In this document: piece after piece, positions 45,549 through 53,699 of the stretch | Layout of the letters: every line of letters starts with the position of its first letter | How positions within the stretch are numbered: the stretch's first letter is position 1 | Assembly (NCBI RefSeq): GCF_001270495.1 | Contig: NZ_LGUR01000036.1 | Location: 1 to 64,000, forward strand | Length of the DNA: 64,000 nucleotides | Direction of reading: 5' to 3' | Source of the DNA: Streptomyces viridochromogenes | GTDB taxonomy: Bacteria > Actinomycetota > Actinomycetes > Streptomycetales > Streptomycetaceae | Made by a program: the position numbers and the translations under genes | The notes under the pieces: model-generated | What the model saw: only the letters and a program-made list of their open reading frames with translations | The model's database searches: none | What the model was told of the DNA's origin: nothing

Positions 45549-46652
45549 ATGAGGCGTTCGGGGATCACGCGACGGTCGGGGCGTACGTTTCGGACAGTGG
45601 CCGCGGGGGTGGCCTGCGGGGCGGCGCTGGCCGCGCTGACGGCCGTACCCGCGCAGGCGCGCGAGCCGGAGCGCCGGGCGCCGCACTGGGAACTCAAGGA
45701 CAGCGGCACGCCCGAGGTGCGCTTCCGCGGTCTGTCCGCGGTCAGCCGGAACACCGCGTGGCTGGCCGGAACCGAGGGCACCGTCCTGCGCACCACCGAC
45801 GGCGGCGGAACCTGGCGGAACGTCTCTCCGCCCGACGCCGGCGAGCTTCAGTTCCGGGACGTCGAGGCGTTCGACGCGCGCCGCGCCGTGGTGCTGGCCA
45901 TCGGAGAGGGCGAGGCGTCCCGCGTGTACCGCACGGACGACGGCGGCGCGACCTGGACGGAGTCCTTCCGCAACACCGACGCGCGGGCCTTCTACGACTG
46001 CATGACCTTCTTCGACCGCCGCCACGGACTGGCGATGAGCGACCCGGTCGACGGCAGGTTCCGCATCCTGTCGACCAGTGACGGCGGCCGCTCCTGGGAG
46101 GTGCTGCCCGACGACGGGATGCCCGCCGCCCTGGCGGGTGAGGCGGGCTTCGCGGCGAGCGGGCAGTGTCTGGTCGCCTCCGGGCCGAAGGACGTCTGGC
46201 TGGCCACCGGCGGAGCCGCACGCGCGCGTGTGCTGCACTCCCGCGACCGAGGGCTGACCTGGACGGCCTCCGACACACCGATCCCGGCGGGCGACCCGGC
46301 CCGCGGTGTCTTCGCCCTCGCCTTCCGCGACCGTACGCACGGACTTGCGGTCGGCGGCGACTACCGCCCCGAGCAGGTATCCCCGCAGGCCGCCGCACGC
46401 ACCCACGAAGCCGGTCACCGCTGGCAGCCCGCCGCCACGCCTCCGCCCGCCTACCGGTCCGGCGTCGCCTGGCTCCCGCACAGCCGCACCGCCGCCCTCG
46501 CGGTCGGCCCCACCGGCACCGACCTGACGACCGACGGCGGCCGCACCTGGCGGACCGTCGACACCGGCTCGTACGACACCGTGGACTGCACGCCGGACCT
46601 GGGCTGCTGGGCCGCGGGGGAGAAGGGCAGGGTCGCCCGTCTGGAGAGCTGA
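45549..46652 (+). CDS. Secreted BNR/Ycf48-like beta-propeller protein
   Basis: 367 residues. A Sec-type signal ends near AVPAQAREPE. The body has repeated propeller motifs (LRTTDGGGTWRNV, YRTDDGGATWTES, LSTSDGGRSWEVL, LHSRDRGLTWTAS, LTTDGGRTWRTV), i.e. at least five Asp-box/BNR units. The role is unknown; relatives are photosystem assembly factors, glycosidases or sensors. A -10-like TAGCTT at 45535 lies only eight bases before ATG 45549, so the mRNA may be leaderless. Confidence 0.85.
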   Translation: MRRSGITRRSGRTFRTVAAGVACGAALAALTAVPAQAREPERRAPHWELKDSGTPEVRFRGLSAVSRNTAWLAGTEGTVLRTTDGGGTWRNVSPPDAGELQFRDVEAFDARRAVVLAIGEGEASRVYRTDDGGATWTESFRNTDARAFYDCMTFFDRRHGLAMSDPVDGRFRILSTSDGGRSWEVLPDDGMPAALAGEAGFAASGQCLVASGPKDVWLATGGAARARVLHSRDRGLTWTASDTPIPAGDPARGVFALAFRDRTHGLAVGGDYRPEQVSPQAAARTHEAGHRWQPAATPPPAYRSGVAWLPHSRTAALAVGPTGTDLTTDGGRTWRTVDTGSYDTVDCTPDLGCWAAGEKGRVARLES

Positions 46653-46701
46653 CGCCGGAAAGTGGGTACTCGGGCGCCGACTGCGAGAGGAGTGACCCGA
46701 C

Positions 46702-47025
46702 ATGCCACGCGGTTCGAGCCCCAAGCGGGAACGCCAGTACGAGCACATCAAGGAGAGCGCCCAGGACCGGGGCGAGAGCACGAAGCGCGCCAAGGAGATC
46801 GCGGCGCGGACGGTGAACAAGGAGCGTGCCCGGTCCGGCGAGTCCAAGTCCGCCAGCCGCACGTCCACCCAGGACATGTCCTCGGGCAAGCGCGGCGGTC
46901 AGCGGTCGGGCCAGGGCTCCCAGGGACCCACGAAGGACCAGTTGTACGAGGAGGCCAAGAAGCGCAACATCCACGGGCGTTCGGACATGAACAAGAGCCA
47001 GCTCAAGCAGGCGCTGGGCAAGTGA
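46702..47025 (+). CDS. Small basic protein with Rho_N/SAP-like C-terminus
   Basis: 107 residues, strongly charged and low in hydrophobics. The N-terminal half is Lys/Arg/Glu/Ser rich (PKRERQYEHIKESAQDRGES), and the end TKDQLYEEAKKRNIHGRSDM followed by NKSQLKQALGK looks like the helix-extended-helix SAP or Rho_N DNA-binding fold. ATG 46702 follows gagagg. Family function in actinobacteria is unknown; plasmid-stabilisation-like names are used for relatives. Confidence 0.75.
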   Translation: MPRGSSPKRERQYEHIKESAQDRGESTKRAKEIAARTVNKERARSGESKSASRTSTQDMSSGKRGGQRSGQGSQGPTKDQLYEEAKKRNIHGRSDMNKSQLKQALGK

Positions 47026-47028
47026 GGT

Positions 47029-47325
47029 TCAGCGGGGTGTCTCGCGGTACCGCTGAAGTTCCGGTGCCGTCTTCGTGGCGACGAACTCGGTGATGCGGTA
47101 GGCGCAGACCCCGGCGGTGACGAACGGATCCCCCGCGGCGATCTCCTCGATGCGACCGCGGTCCTCCGCGACGGCGAGGATCACCCCGCCGTCGCGGGGG
47201 TTCTTGCGTCCGGACGCGAGGAACACCCCCTGCTCGTACCGCTCGTCGAGCCACGCCACATGCGCCTCCAGCACGGCGTCGACGGCCTCGATCGGGGCGG
47301 TGTAGGTCAGCTCCAGCACGAACAT
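47029..47325 (-). CDS. YciI-like protein
   Basis: 98 residues: MFVLELTYTAPIEAVDAVLE, AHVAWLDERYEQGVFLASG and AAGDPFVTAGVCAYRITEFV. The dimeric alpha-beta fold with conserved His and Asp is shared with muconolactone isomerase-like proteins. The reaction is unknown. It is convergent with the preceding gene (3 bp apart). Confidence 0.88.
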   Translation of the reverse strand: MFVLELTYTAPIEAVDAVLEAHVAWLDERYEQGVFLASGRKNPRDGGVILAVAEDRGRIEEIAAGDPFVTAGVCAYRITEFVATKTAPELQRYRETPR

Positions 47326-47387
47326 GATCGCGAGCCTACCCCTGGGCCCGCCGCATCCGGCGCCGTCCCCGTACGCTCGTGCCCACC

Positions 47388-48086
47388 ATGACGACCGTAA
47401 GCATTCCCGCGGGCTGGCCCGCGACCGAGGAAGAGGCCCGCGCCGTCCAGGACGGACTACGGAAGCGGGTGGTCCTCGACGAGCCGGGCCCGCCGCCCGG
47501 ATCCGGCCACGTGACCGGCGTCGACGTGGCCTACGACGACGAACGGGACGTGGTCGCGGCCGCGGCGGTCGTGCTGGACGCCGCGACCCTGGAGGTGGTC
47601 GCCGAGGCCACGGCCGTCGGCCGGATCTCCTTCCCGTACGTCCCCGGCCTGCTCGCCTTCCGTGAGATCCCCACGGTGCTGGCCGCCCTCGACGCCCTGC
47701 CCTGCCCACCCGGCCTGGTCGTCTGCGACGGCTACGGCCTCGCCCACCCCCGCCGCTTCGGCCTCGCCAGCCACCTCGGCGTCCTCACCGGCCTGCCGAC
47801 GATCGGCGTCGCGAAGAACCCGTTCACCTTCACGTACGACGACCCGGGCCCCGAGCGCGGCGCCGCCGCGCCCCTCCTCGCGGGCGCCGAGGAGGTCGGC
47901 CGCGCCCTGCGCACCCGCGACACCGTCAAGCCGGTCTTCGTCTCGGTCGGCCACCGGACGAGCCTCGACAACGCCTGCGCCCACACACTCGCCCTCACCC
48001 CCGAGTACCGCCTGCCGGAGACGACCCGCCGTGCGGACTCCTTGTGCCGGCAGGCGCTGAAGAGGGTGAGTGCCGGTCCCGGCTGA
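47388..48086 (+). CDS. nfi: Endonuclease V
   Basis: 232 residues. Motifs GVDVAYD, FPYVPGLLAFREIP, CDGYGLAHPRRFGLASHLG and VSVGHRTSLDNA are diagnostic. The enzyme nicks DNA (or RNA) one phosphodiester 3' of deoxyinosine, starting repair of deaminated adenine. Asp in the first and third motifs are metal ligands. ATG 47388. Confidence 0.93.
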   Translation: MTTVSIPAGWPATEEEARAVQDGLRKRVVLDEPGPPPGSGHVTGVDVAYDDERDVVAAAAVVLDAATLEVVAEATAVGRISFPYVPGLLAFREIPTVLAALDALPCPPGLVVCDGYGLAHPRRFGLASHLGVLTGLPTIGVAKNPFTFTYDDPGPERGAAAPLLAGAEEVGRALRTRDTVKPVFVSVGHRTSLDNACAHTLALTPEYRLPETTRRADSLCRQALKRVSAGPG

Positions 48087-48147
48087 GTACGTCGTCTGAG
48101 TACCTGTACGGATGCCGGTCCCCGCCATGATCGGCAGGCTGTGACGC

Positions 48148-48294
48148 ATGACGACGCACCGTGCCCCGAAGCCCCTCGCCGACCCCGACCGTCCCGTCGA
48201 GCGTGCCGTGACGGCCGCGCTGGTTCTCGCCGTGGTGGCGGGGCTCGCCTGGATCGGCGGGATGATCTTCACCGTGGCGGGATGGACCCTGTAG
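48148..48294 (+). CDS. Small single-helix membrane protein
   Basis: 48 residues: a 20-residue polar start MTTHRAPKPLADPDRPVERA followed by one hydrophobic helix (about 21-46) and the end GWTL. It looks like a typical small Streptomyces membrane protein with no assigned role. There is no strong ribosome site; the start is the only ATG in frame. Confidence 0.55.
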   Translation: MTTHRAPKPLADPDRPVERAVTAALVLAVVAGLAWIGGMIFTVAGWTL

Positions 48295-48324
48295 GGCCCG
48301 TCCCGCGGGTCGTGCGGGGCCGGT

Positions 48325-49503
48325 TCAGCGGGTCGCGGCCACCCGGAAGGTGATCCCCGCCGTCCGCAGCCGCTCCGTCAGCGCGTCCCCCATCGCGACC
48401 GCCGTGGTGACCTGACCGGCCGTCGGCGGCAGGTCGTCGAAGGCCAGGGACAGGGCCGACTCGGCGAACATCTTCGCCGTCTCGCCGTACCCGGGGTCAC
48501 CGCCCGCCACCTCGGTGAAGACGCGCCGGCCACCGCCCTCGCCGACGAAGCGGACGGAGAACCAGCTCTTCGCGCGCTTCTCGGGGCCCGGCCCCTCGCC
48601 GGGCTTGAGCCGGTCGGACAACCAGCGCCGGGCGGGCGGCAGTTGGGCGGCCGTGGCGAGCGCGCCGACCGCCGCGACCCCGCCGAGCGCGACGGGCAGA
48701 TGCCGTACGGCGGCGTAGTGGCGGTAGCGGAAGTCGGGGCCGTACCGATCGAGGGCCCGCGCGGAGCGCTTGACGATCTGCGGGTCGATCGTCGGCAGCG
48801 GTACCGCCCAGGAGCCGACCTCCTTGGCGAACCTGGGCGCACCCGAGGGCGCCTGCGCCCGGCGCCCCATCAGCCGCGGCTCGTGGCGGGCCCGGTCACG
48901 CGCGGCGGACAGCATCTGGCGCCCACGCGAGAACTGGTTCAGCGCCGACGCGAACGTGCCGCCCGAGAACATGGCGTCGGCGGTCACGAACCCGTCCACC
49001 GTCAGCGGCACGCCCTCCGGCAGCTGCTGGACGGTGAAGTACGCGCCCAGGTCGTGCGGAATCGAGTCGAAGCCGCAGGCGTGCACCAGCCGCGCACCGG
49101 TCTCACGCGCGCGTGCGTCGTGCCGGACGTACGTCAGGTCCACGAACTCCGGCTCACCGCAGAGGTCGAGATAGTCGGCCCCGGTCTCCGCGCAGGCCGC
49201 GACGAGGTCCTCGCCGTACTTCACGTACGGCCCCACCGTGCTGGCCACCACGCGCGCGTGCTCGGCGAGTCGGCGCATCGAGGCCGGATCCGCGACATCC
49301 GCCTCCAGCAACCCGACCTCATCGCCGCCCGGCAGCCGCTCGCGCAGTCGCTCCAGCTTCTCCTTGCTGCGCCCGGCGATCGCCCAGCGCAGCCCCTCGG
49401 GCGCCTGAGCGGCCAGGTACTCCGCGGTGAGGACCCCGACGAAGCCCGTCGCTCCGAAGAGCACGACGTCGTACGGGCGATCCGCCCTTTTCAGCCTGGT
49501 CAT
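48325..49503 (-). CDS. Saccharopine dehydrogenase-like oxidoreductase
   Basis: 392 residues. The N-terminal Rossmann fold reads YDVVLFGATGFVGVLTAEYL, followed by DYLDLCGEPEFVDLTY and ARLVHACGFDSIPHDLGAYF, as in the trans-acting enoyl reductase group of actinobacteria. The C-terminal membrane-associated part is short. The substrate is unknown; relatives reduce enoyl groups of phenolic lipids in mycobacteria. It is divergent from the YjbR-like gene. Confidence 0.87.
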   Translation of the reverse strand: MTRLKRADRPYDVVLFGATGFVGVLTAEYLAAQAPEGLRWAIAGRSKEKLERLRERLPGGDEVGLLEADVADPASMRRLAEHARVVASTVGPYVKYGEDLVAACAETGADYLDLCGEPEFVDLTYVRHDARARETGARLVHACGFDSIPHDLGAYFTVQQLPEGVPLTVDGFVTADAMFSGGTFASALNQFSRGRQMLSAARDRARHEPRLMGRRAQAPSGAPRFAKEVGSWAVPLPTIDPQIVKRSARALDRYGPDFRYRHYAAVRHLPVALGGVAAVGALATAAQLPPARRWLSDRLKPGEGPGPEKRAKSWFSVRFVGEGGGRRVFTEVAGGDPGYGETAKMFAESALSLAFDDLPPTAGQVTTAVAMGDALTERLRTAGITFRVAATR

Positions 49504-49594
49504 GACACCCCTCGGTCTCGCAGCACGCGCCGTTGTCGGTGGCCGAGGCTAGCGTGAGGTGTGCGGAGCCCGACGACGAGCCCGGAGGTAAGCG

Positions 49595-49975
49595 GTGGCC
49601 GTGCCCAGGTCTGCCCTGAAGAAGTGGGAAAAAGTGCGCGAGTTCGCGCTCGGGATGCCGGGTGCCGTCGAGGAGCACCCGTGGGGCGAGACGGTCGCGA
49701 AGGTCAACAAGAAGGTGTTCGTCTTCCTCGGCGTCGACGACGGCAGCCATCCACTGGGCGTCACGGTGAAGCTCAAGGACGAGTCCGCCCACGCCCACGC
49801 CCTGACCTGCCCCGGCGCCGAACCCGCCGGCTACGGCCTGGGCAAGGCGGGCTGGGTCAGCATCCCGCTGGAGCAGAAGGGCTCCCCGGCGGCGGAGCTG
49901 CTGTGCGACTGGGTGGAGGAGAGCTACCGCACGATCGCGCCGAAGCGGCTGACAGTGGAGCTGGACGGGCGCTGA
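49595..49975 (+). CDS. MmcQ/YjbR-like protein
   Basis: 126 residues of the 'double wing' fold: REFALGMPGAVEEHPWGETV, AKVNKKVFVFLG, and GWVSIPLEQKGSPAAELLCD. Functions of YjbR proteins are not settled; DNA binding has been suggested. GTG 49595 follows ggagg. Confidence 0.88.
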   Translation: MAVPRSALKKWEKVREFALGMPGAVEEHPWGETVAKVNKKVFVFLGVDDGSHPLGVTVKLKDESAHAHALTCPGAEPAGYGLGKAGWVSIPLEQKGSPAAELLCDWVEESYRTIAPKRLTVELDGR

Positions 49976-50020
49976 TTGCGCCGCGGCGGGTTCGCGGCCG
50001 GGCTTCCGGCGGGTAACTTC

Positions 50021-50033
50021 CTAAGCGCTTGCT
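50021..50033. promoter_or_regulatory. Possible lipid-regulator operator before the fad operon
   Basis: ctaagcgcttgct contains the 8-bp palindrome aagcgctt. Similar sites bind TetR-type fatty-acid regulators in actinobacteria. It lies about 75 bases before the CaiB-type gene. Weak evidence, one copy only. Confidence 0.35.
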
Positions 50034-50104
50034 CTTGTGTCCGTCGGTGCATGTTCTTAGCATCGCTGGTGTTACAGCAGTAGTGTCATACCCCTGGGGG
50101 CAGC

Positions 50105-51235
50105 ATGGCGACGACGCCAGGACAGGGCCCGCTCACCGGCGTGCGCGTGGTCGAGCTGGCCGGAATCGGGCCCGGCCCGTTCGCCGCCATGCTCCTCGCC
50201 GACCTGGGCGCGGACGTGGTCCGTGTGGACCGTCCCGGCGGCACGGGACTCGCCATCGACACCGCGTACGACATCACCAACCGCAACAAGCGCTCGGTGA
50301 TCGTCGACCTGAAGTCCCCCGACGGCCCCGCGCGCGTCCTCGACCTCGCCACCCGCGCCGACATCCTCATCGAGGGCAACCGCCCCGGCGTCGCCGAACG
50401 CCTCGGCGTCGGTCCCGGGGCCTGCCACGCCCGCAACCCGAAGCTCGTCTACGGCCGCATGACCGGCTGGGGCCAGGACGGGCCGCTCGCCGACCGCGCC
50501 GGCCACGACATCGCGTACATCGCCCTCACCGGCACCCTCGGCATGATCGGCAGCCCCGACGAACCGCCCGCCGTCCCCGCCAACCTGGTCGGCGACTACG
50601 CGGGCGGCTCCCTCTACCTCGTCGTCGGCGTCCTCGCCGCCCTCCACCACGCGCGCGCGACCGGCACCGGCCAGGTCGTCGACGCCGCCATCGTCGACGG
50701 CACCTCCCACCTGGCCGCGATGATCCACGGCATGCTCGCCGCCGGCGGCTGGCAGGACCGGCGCGGCGCCAACCTCCTCGACGGCGGCTGCCCCTACTAC
50801 GGCACCTACGAGACGGCCGACGGGAAGTACATGGCGGTCGGCGCCCTGGAGCCGCAGTTCTACGCCGAGTTCCTGCGGCTGCTCGACATCGAGGAGCACG
50901 CGGACGCCCGTAAGGACTGGTCCCGCTGGGGCGAGCTGCGCGAGGCGGTCGCGGCCCGCTTCAAGTCCCGTACCCGGGACGAGTGGACGGCCGCCTTCGA
51001 GGGCTCCGACGCCTGTGTGGCCCCCGTCCTGTCCCTGCGCGAGGCCCCGCACCACCCGCACCTCGCCGCCCGCGGCACCTTCACCGACCACGGCGGCATC
51101 ACCCAGCCCGCCCCCGCGCCCCGCTTCTCCGCCACCCCGACGGCCGTACGGACCGGCCCGGCCCGGCCCGGCGCGGACACCGCCGACGTGGCACGCGACT
51201 GGGACGTACCCGACCTGATGAAGGGCCTCGCATGA
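50105..51235 (+). CDS. CaiB/BaiF-type alpha-methylacyl-CoA racemase
   Basis: 376 residues. The racemase-type catalytic pair is visible as His in DRAGHDIAYIALTG and Asp in NLVGDYAGGSLYLV. The CoA-binding start VVELAGIGPGPFAAMLLADL is typical. It flips the C2 centre of branched acyl-CoAs so that S-specific dehydrogenases can act. It overlaps the next gene (ATGA), so it belongs to the beta-oxidation operon, perhaps for methyl-branched or isoprenoid acids. Confidence 0.9.
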   Translation: MATTPGQGPLTGVRVVELAGIGPGPFAAMLLADLGADVVRVDRPGGTGLAIDTAYDITNRNKRSVIVDLKSPDGPARVLDLATRADILIEGNRPGVAERLGVGPGACHARNPKLVYGRMTGWGQDGPLADRAGHDIAYIALTGTLGMIGSPDEPPAVPANLVGDYAGGSLYLVVGVLAALHHARATGTGQVVDAAIVDGTSHLAAMIHGMLAAGGWQDRRGANLLDGGCPYYGTYETADGKYMAVGALEPQFYAEFLRLLDIEEHADARKDWSRWGELREAVAARFKSRTRDEWTAAFEGSDACVAPVLSLREAPHHPHLAARGTFTDHGGITQPAPAPRFSATPTAVRTGPARPGADTADVARDWDVPDLMKGLA

Positions 51236-52374
51236 AGCGGCAGATCTTCGCCCCCGAGCACGACGCGTTCCGCGCGACCGTGCGCAGCTTCCTGGCCAAG
51301 GAGGTGCTGCCGCACTACGAGCAGTGGGAGAAGGACGGCATCGTCTCCCGCGACGCCTGGCGCGCCGCCGGAAAGCAGGGCCTGCTCGGCTTCGCCGTCC
51401 CCGAGGAGTACGGAGGCGGCGGCACCCCGGACTTCCGCTACAGCGCCGTCCTCGCCGAGGAGTTCACGCGCGCGGGCGCCCCGGGCCTCGCCCTCGGCCT
51501 GCACAACGACATCATCGGCCCGTACCTCACCTCGCTCGCCACCGACGAGCAGAAGCAGCGCTGGCTGCCCGGCTTCTGCGACGGCTCGCTGATCACGGCC
51601 ATCGCCATGACCGAGCCCGGCGCCGGCTCCGACCTCCAGGGCATCCGCACCCACGCCGAGGACCGCGGCGACCACTGGGTCCTCAACGGCTCCAAGACCT
51701 TCATCTCCAACGGCATCCTCGCCGACCTGGTGATCGTCGTCGCGAAGACGACTCCCGAGGGCGGTGCGCACGGGCTGTCGCTGCTCGTCGTCGAGCGCGG
51801 CATGGACGGCTTCGAGCGCGGGCGCAACCTCGACAAGATCGGCCAGAAGGCGCAGGACACCGCCGAGCTGTTCTTCCACGACGTCCGCGTGCCCAAGGAG
51901 AACCTCCTCGGCGTCCTCGACGGCGCCTTCGTCCATCTGATGACGAACCTCGCGCAGGAGCGGCTGAGCATCGCGGTCTCCGCGATCGCCGCCGCCGAGC
52001 ACCTGCTGGAGATCACCACGGAGTACGTCAAGGAGCGCGAGGCCTTCGGCCGGCCGCTGGCGACCAAGCAGCACATCCGCTTCGAGGTGGCCGAGATGGC
52101 CACCGAGTGCGCCGTCACCCGCACCTTCCTCGACCGCTGCATAGCGGACCACGACAACGGCGAGCTCGACGCCGTGCACGCCTCCATGGCCAAGTGGTGG
52201 GCGACCGAGCTGCAGAAGCGGGTCGCGGACCGCTGCCTCCAACTGCACGGCGGCTACGGCTATATGAGCGAATTCCCCGTCGCCCGGGCCTTCACCGACG
52301 GCCGTATCCAGACCATCTACGGCGGGACGACCGAGATCATGAAGGAGATCATCGGCCGTTCCCTCCTCGGCTAG
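51232..52374 (+). CDS. Acyl-CoA dehydrogenase
   Basis: 380 residues. FAD-binding and substrate motifs AMTEPGAGSDLQGIRTHAED, LNGSKTFISNG and YVKEREAFGRPLATKQH are present. The C-terminal loop is IYGGTTEIMKEIIGRSL, with Gly where short/medium-chain enzymes have the catalytic Glu. The base is probably the Glu in NLAQERLSIAV, as in long-chain and isovaleryl-type enzymes. ATG 51232 overlaps the racemase stop. Confidence 0.93.
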   Translation: MKRQIFAPEHDAFRATVRSFLAKEVLPHYEQWEKDGIVSRDAWRAAGKQGLLGFAVPEEYGGGGTPDFRYSAVLAEEFTRAGAPGLALGLHNDIIGPYLTSLATDEQKQRWLPGFCDGSLITAIAMTEPGAGSDLQGIRTHAEDRGDHWVLNGSKTFISNGILADLVIVVAKTTPEGGAHGLSLLVVERGMDGFERGRNLDKIGQKAQDTAELFFHDVRVPKENLLGVLDGAFVHLMTNLAQERLSIAVSAIAAAEHLLEITTEYVKEREAFGRPLATKQHIRFEVAEMATECAVTRTFLDRCIADHDNGELDAVHASMAKWWATELQKRVADRCLQLHGGYGYMSEFPVARAFTDGRIQTIYGGTTEIMKEIIGRSLLG

Positions 52375-52434
52375 GGCTCGCCTGCTCGGCCAAAGCCCCT
52401 TGCTCGGCAGACCCTCACCTCGAAAGGCCTCCCT

Positions 52435-53649
52435 GTGAGCACCGAAGCGTACGTGTACGACGCGATCCGCACCCCGCGCGGCCGCGGCAAGGCCAACGGC
52501 GCCCTGCACGGCACCAAGCCGATCGACCTGGTCGTCGGCCTCATCCACGAGATCCGCGACCGCTTCCCCGGCCTCGACCCGGCCGCCGTCGACGACATCG
52601 TGCTCGGCGTCGTCGGCCCGGTCGGTGACCAGGGCTCCGACATCGCCCGGATCGCCGCGATCGCCGCCGGGCTGCCGGACACGGTGGCCGGCGTACAGGA
52701 GAACCGCTTCTGCGCCTCGGGCCTGGAAGCCGTCAACCTGGCCGCCGCCAAGGTGCGCTCGGGCTGGGAGGACCTCGTCCTCGCGGGCGGCGTCGAGTCC
52801 ATGTCCCGGGTGCCGATGGCCTCGGACGGCGGCGCCTGGTTCAACGACCCGATGACCAACCTCGCCGTCAACTTCGTCCCGCAGGGCATCGGCGCCGACC
52901 TCATCGCCACCATCGGGGGCTTCTCGCGCCGCGACGTAGACGAGTACGCGGCGCTCTCCCAGGAGCGGGCGGCGACGGCCTGGAAGGAAGGCCGCTTCGA
53001 CCGCTCCGTCGTCCCGGTGAAGGACCGCAGCGGCCTGGTCGTCCTCGACCACGACGAGCACCTGCGCCCGGGCACCACCGCCGACTCACTGGCCAAGCTG
53101 AAGCCGTCCTTCGCGGACATCGGCGACCTCGGCGGCTTCGACGCCGTCGCGCTCCAGAAGTACCACTGGGTCGAGAAGATCGACCACGTCCACCACGCGG
53201 GCAACTCCTCCGGCATCGTCGACGGCGCCTCCCTGGTCGCCATCGGCTCCCCGGAGGTCGGCGAGCGCTACGGACTCACGCCCCGCGCGCGGATCGTCTC
53301 CGCCGCCGTCTCCGGCTCCGAGCCCACCATCATGCTCACCGGCCCCGCGCCCGCCACCCGCAAGGCGCTCGCCAAGGCCGGGCTGACCATCGACGACATC
53401 GACCTCGTCGAGATCAACGAGGCCTTCGCCGCGGTCGTCCTGCGCTTCGTGCGGGACATGGGCCTGTCCCTGGACAAGGTCAACGTCAACGGCGGCGCGA
53501 TCGCCCTGGGCCACCCGCTCGGCGCGACCGGCGCGATGATCCTGGGCACCCTGATCGACGAACTGGAGCGCCAGGACAAGCGGTACGGCCTCGCGACCCT
53601 GTGCGTCGGCGGCGGCATGGGCGTCGCGACCGTCATCGAGCGCATCTGA
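52435..53649 (+). CDS. Acetyl-CoA C-acyltransferase (thiolase, FadA-like)
   Basis: 404 residues. Catalytic residues: Cys in [12 protein letters not shown], His in [16 protein letters not shown], Cys in [11 protein letters not shown]. It ends the beta-oxidation cycle. GTG 52435 follows aaagg. It lies 60 bp after the dehydrogenase and 50 bp before fadB, one operon. Confidence 0.93.
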   Translation: MSTEAYVYDAIRTPRGRGKANGALHGTKPIDLVVGLIHEIRDRFPGLDPAAVDDIVLGVVGPVGDQGSDIARIAAIAAGLPDTVAGVQENRFCASGLEAVNLAAAKVRSGWEDLVLAGGVESMSRVPMASDGGAWFNDPMTNLAVNFVPQGIGADLIATIGGFSRRDVDEYAALSQERAATAWKEGRFDRSVVPVKDRSGLVVLDHDEHLRPGTTADSLAKLKPSFADIGDLGGFDAVALQKYHWVEKIDHVHHAGNSSGIVDGASLVAIGSPEVGERYGLTPRARIVSAAVSGSEPTIMLTGPAPATRKALAKAGLTIDDIDLVEINEAFAAVVLRFVRDMGLSLDKVNVNGGAIALGHPLGATGAMILGTLIDELERQDKRYGLATLCVGGGMGVATVIERI

Positions 53650-53699
53650 ACTTCCGGCGGAACCAAGAGACTTCAGAGACTTCTACGGAGACCCCCGTC